Origin: Streptomyces albicerus
GTDB lineage: Bacteria; Actinomycetota; Actinomycetes; Streptomycetales; Streptomycetaceae
Direction of reading: 5' to 3'
DNA: 38,210 nt
Assembly: GCF_008905045.1 (NCBI RefSeq)
Contig: NZ_VWMY01000086.1
Coordinates: forward strand, 1-38,210
Position 1 is the stretch's first letter, and each line of letters starts with the position of its first letter. Positions 35,654-38,210 of the stretch are shown here, one piece after another. A model generated the notes under the pieces. The model saw only the letters and a list, made by a program, of their open reading frames with translations. It did no database searches and was not told where the DNA came from. Made by a program: the position numbers and the translations under genes.

Positions 35654-36091
35654 CAGCCCCTCGCACCTGCACCGGCCGGTGGCCGCCCCCGCGACTGTTG
35701 AGGTGCGCGCGAGGCCACCGGCTGGTCAACTATGTCTGCGCCACAGCCCGCAGCACTCCGCCATGCTGCGCACGATCTGCGCTGCGCCGTCGGCGCCGAT
35801 GGCCCCTGCCCCGCCTCCCAACCCCCGAGACCACGGTGGGCCGACCAAGCCTTCGCTTCGCCATCCCGGTCGGCCCACCCGTCTTCGTACGCCCGCCAGA
35901 GCACGCGGCCAAGACACCACGACACCGGATCCGCCGCATCATCCGGTTGCCGCTGTGCGGCGGATCGCCCGACTGCACCTGCCCGGGTCCCGCAGCGCTG
36001 ACACGGTGCCCCGGGCCGGCCCGTACTTCTTCGTTGCCGCACCGGGGACGGGCCGCACCCGCTGTCCTGGCCGTTCGGTGCCCGCTGCTGC
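35654..36091. other. Gene-free stretch
   Basis: About 440 bases; frames on both strands are Pro/Arg/Ala-rich and lack ribosome sites or motifs. No repeat or RNA gene recognised. Confidence 0.4.
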
Positions 36092-36420
36092 TCACCCGGC
36101 CGGGGGCACAGGCGGTGGGGCATGGGTGTACTGGGTGAGGAGCAGGGCGAGTCGTCCGTACGGTTCGCCGAGTGGCGTGCGTCGCGCAGCAGGGTGTCGG
36201 CGAGGTCGTCCAGGGAGCCGGTGCCGCCGTGGGCCAGTTGGGTGCGCAACCGGTCGATCCGACGACGATGTCGGCGTCGCGGATCTCGACGAGTCCGTCG
36301 GTGTAGAAGGCAAAAGGGCAGCCGGGCTGCAGGGCCAGCCGGGATTGCGGATAGTCGGCGGTGCGCTCGATGCCCAGGAGCGGACCGCCGGGCCGCCGTG
36401 GAGGCGTAAGTGGCGCCGCA
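36092..36420 (-). pseudogene. SpoIIE/PP2C-type phosphatase, C-terminal remnant
   Basis: The minus strand reads PPRRPGGPLLGIERTADYPQ and PGCPFAFYTDGLVEIRDADI, the end of SpoIIE-type phosphatases (LLYTDGLVE.R metal site). It then shifts frame to IDRLRTQLAHGGTGSLDDLA and DTLLRDARHSANRTDD, and again to LALLLTQYTHAPPPVPPAG. Two frameshifts and no N-terminal half. Such enzymes act on anti-sigma-factor antagonists. Confidence 0.75.
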
Positions 36421-36480
36421 GATCTACCGTAGTTTGAGAGAGTGCTGTCAAGCCGAACCGGCGTTCCGGAGGAGGCTGCG

Positions 36481-36777
36481 ATGGAGGAGCATTTCGTCTG
36501 GGTGACGACGCGCCGCATCAAGCCGGGAACCTTGAAGGAGTTCGAGCGGGCATGGCGCCCGACCCCGTACCCGCACACCCTGCGCCGCGCGTACGCGTAC
36601 TGGTCTGAGGACGGACAGGAGATCACCGGAGTGTCGTTCTGGGACTCCAAGGAGGCGTGCGACTCCTGGCGCGCCTCCGACACGGAGAAGCAGCGACGTG
36701 AGGCCATGGCCCCATACGTCGTCGAAGAACGGGAAGGCTTCTACCGCGGCGGCGAACTCACCGTCCCCGTACGGTAA
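36481..36777 (+). CDS. Antibiotic-biosynthesis-monooxygenase-like dimeric alpha/beta-barrel protein
   Basis: A 98-residue protein starting MEEHFVWVTTRRIKPGTLKE with FERAWRP, then GVSFWDSKEACDSWRASDTE, typical of the ABM/ferredoxin-like barrel fold (beta strand, P-G helix, aromatic strand, W/D helix). It could be a small oxygenase or a binding protein. ATG 36481 follows CCGGAGGAGGC; the in-frame GTG at 36442 has no such site. Isolated gene. Confidence 0.7.
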   Translation: MEEHFVWVTTRRIKPGTLKEFERAWRPTPYPHTLRRAYAYWSEDGQEITGVSFWDSKEACDSWRASDTEKQRREAMAPYVVEEREGFYRGGELTVPVR

Positions 36778-37127
36778 CGGCGGCCGAGGGCATCCTGGCG
36801 GCGGTTCGCTAGCCACACGATCAAGTGCGGAAAGAACGCGTTGATCGCTCTCTCGCTCCTCCGGTGGCGCGGCTTCGCCACCGCGGCCGCGGTCAGCCTG
36901 ATGTCCGGCGTCGCGCCCCTCGGGGCACCGGCTTGCGGGGTCACGGGGCGTCCCCGGCGACGCCGCACGCAGGCCGGCCGGCAAGACGACCGACACCCGC
37001 ATCGTCGCCTCCCTCGGGAAAGCCGTGACGGTGCGGGGCACGCTCGCCTGGGGGCGCTTCCGTCCCCGCCCGGAGCATTCTGGAGGCGTGCCCCGTAAGC
37101 CATGAAGCGAACTGTGAGGTGGCCGAT
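36778..37127. other. Intergenic stretch with short hairpin
   Basis: No convincing gene. A hairpin CGGTGGCG-CGGCTT-CGCCACCG (36862-36883) may terminate the upstream gene. A signal-peptide-like frame (FATAAAVSLMSGVAPLGAPA) near 36870-36930 lacks a good start and soon becomes Arg-rich; probably the relic of a secreted protein. Confidence 0.35.
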
Positions 37128-37562
37128 ATGAGCACTCTTGAAGAACAGATCGACATCGGCGTTCCGATCGACAGGGCCTGGGACTGCCTCCACCGCGTGG
37201 AGACCTATCCGCGGTTCCTGGACGGGGTACGCCAGGCCCGTTCGGAGGGTGGTGGGCACCGGGCGCACCTGGACGTCGACGCGGGCGGCGGCGCTCAGGA
37301 GTTCGAGGCCGAGATCACCGACCGTGGCCAGGAGAGCGTGATGGAGTGGCGGACCACGAGCGGTCCCGACCTGGCGGGATCCTTCTCGTTGCTGCCCATC
37401 GACCGGGATCACACCCGGGTCCAGGCCCGGTTCGAGTACGACCCGGGCATCGTCAGGGAGGCGTTCGGCGGGCCGAAGGGATTCGCCCAGGCGGCGGCGA
37501 TCGAACGGCTCGTACGCAATGACCTCGAGCAGTTCAAGGAGTTGGGGGAACAGGAACGGTGA
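37128..37562 (+). CDS. SRPBCC-family (polyketide cyclase/START-like) protein
   Basis: A 144-residue protein. MSTLEEQIDIGVPIDRAWDC, then LHRVETYPRFLDGVRQARSE, and later VMEWRTTSGPDLAGSFSLLP and RVQARFEYDPGIV follow the SRPBCC order (strand, V.IDRAWD helix, YP.FL.GV, W strand, C-terminal helix ERLVRNDLEQFKEL). Such proteins bind hydrophobic ligands and may be lipid- or polyketide-related. ATG 37128 has GTGAGG at a fitting distance; GTG 37119 has not. Single gene. Confidence 0.8.
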   Translation: MSTLEEQIDIGVPIDRAWDCLHRVETYPRFLDGVRQARSEGGGHRAHLDVDAGGGAQEFEAEITDRGQESVMEWRTTSGPDLAGSFSLLPIDRDHTRVQARFEYDPGIVREAFGGPKGFAQAAAIERLVRNDLEQFKELGEQER

Positions 37563-37847
37563 GCCACGCGACGATTCCCGCCGGCGGCCGGTGAGGTCTG
37601 CCTTGAATGCACCCGGGTGCCCAAGGTGCGGTAGTGCTGCACGGCGCATACCGGCTTCACTGCATCACCAATGACCGGCCATCCGGCAGCCGACTGGGCC
37701 ACGTCCGCACCGCTGTCCTGGGAGCCGCCGGAACTCTGGTCGAAGAGAGGGGGCGTGTCCTTGACCGGGGTGCCGTTCGTCCGGTGTGCCATCTCCTCAT
37801 CGTCGGCTCTTCTGCCTTCTCCGCTCCCTCGCGGCCCGGCGCAGCGC

Positions 37848-38210
37848 TCAGTACCGTTCGGTCTCGACGAAGCCCGTGTCCGCGTCGTCGCTGGCACCGA
37901 GGGCGGCGGCGGTCGGGTCGAATCCGGGCGGGCTGTCCTTGAGGCCCAGGCCCATCCCGGCCAGCTTCGCCTTGACCTCGTCGATGGACTTCGCGCCGAA
38001 GTTGCGGATGTCGAGCAGGTCGGCCTCGGAGGTGGCGACGAGCTCACCCACGGAGTGGATGCCCTCACGCTTGAGGCAGTTGTACGACCGAACGGTGAGC
38101 TCCAGCTCCTCGATCGGCAGTACCAGATCGGCGGCGAGGGCGGCATCCGTCGGGGACGGACCCATGTCGATGCCCTCGGCGTCGATGTTGAGCTCACGGG
38201 CCAGCCCGAA
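37848..38210 (-). CDS. rpoA: DNA-directed RNA polymerase alpha subunit, C-terminal part, partial
   Basis: The frame comes in from the right edge and stops at 37848. It reads ARELNIDAEGIDMGPSPTDA, LPIEELELTVRSYNCLKREG, IHSVGELVATSEADLLDIRN and FGAKSIDEVKAKLAGMGLGL, the alpha C-terminal domain with its helix-hairpin-helix, which binds UP elements and activators. The tail (ALGASDDADTGFVETERY) deviates slightly from the usual Streptomyces ending. In the ribosomal-protein operon rpoA is followed at once by rplQ; here 285 bases after the stop contain no rplQ. This suggests an additional copy outside the standard operon. Confidence 0.9.
   Translation of the reverse strand, partial: FGLARELNIDAEGIDMGPSPTDAALAADLVLPIEELELTVRSYNCLKREGIHSVGELVATSEADLLDIRNFGAKSIDEVKAKLAGMGLGLKDSPPGFDPTAAALGASDDADTGFVETERY

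Noticed and set aside
37563..37847. Minus-strand frame starting MAHRTNG after rpoA
   Set aside because: It has a GAGGAG site but runs straight into the antisense of the SRPBCC gene, has no motif and does not resemble rplQ.

Overview
The DNA is about 70% GC with third-position GC bias, GTG starts and strong purine-rich Shine-Dalgarno sites. Protein signatures (F420-type oxidoreductase, PF04672-type methyltransferase, DUF6381-like peptide, small secreted peptide) point to a Streptomyces or close relative. The density of insertion sequences and broken genes suggests an accessory region, for example a chromosome arm.

Left part (1-13.6 kb): a mobile-element and conflict-gene zone. It holds an IS110-type transposase, the tail of an IS256 transposase, a small P-loop kinase, an IS630 element with exact TA duplications, a 581-residue protein with a degenerate ParA-like half, a PD-(D/E)xK nuclease-like protein diverging from a small helix-turn-helix protein, and an OLD-type ATPase/TOPRIM nuclease gene. 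The OLD gene is split by an IS256-family element (8-bp duplication GACTGCAC), which is itself split by an intact ISL3-family element (8-bp duplication CTGATCTT). Removing both restores the OLD frame up to a second breakpoint near 13.0 kb.

Centre (13.6-26.9 kb): eleven genes on the minus strand, read from right to left: dxs, dxr, ispG, polyprenyl diphosphate synthase, ispH, class I terpene synthase, AveC-like membrane protein, FAD monooxygenase, cytochrome P450, short-chain dehydrogenase and a luciferase-like (probably F420) oxidoreductase. Most junctions in the first half are 1-4 base overlaps. The set reads as one terpenoid biosynthetic operon carrying its own copies of four MEP-pathway enzymes (DXS, DXR, IspG, IspH) but not IspD, IspE or IspF. 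The first genes would supply C5 units and the prenyl chain, the terpene synthase would build the skeleton and the last five genes would tailor it. The product cannot be named from sequence.

Right part (27-38.2 kb): small genes among decayed ones. Intact-looking genes are a zinc-ribbon-like protein, a two-helix membrane protein, a PF04672-type methyltransferase, a secreted peptide, a DUF6381-like peptide, an antibiotic-monooxygenase-like protein and an SRPBCC protein. Broken ones include a PIN-domain protein, an NTF2-like protein, a carboxyl-methyltransferase-like fragment, a haloacid dehalogenase fused tail to tail with a site-2 protease fragment, and a SpoIIE-type phosphatase. The window ends in the 3' part of an RNA polymerase alpha-subunit gene that is not followed by rplQ, which suggests an extra rpoA copy.
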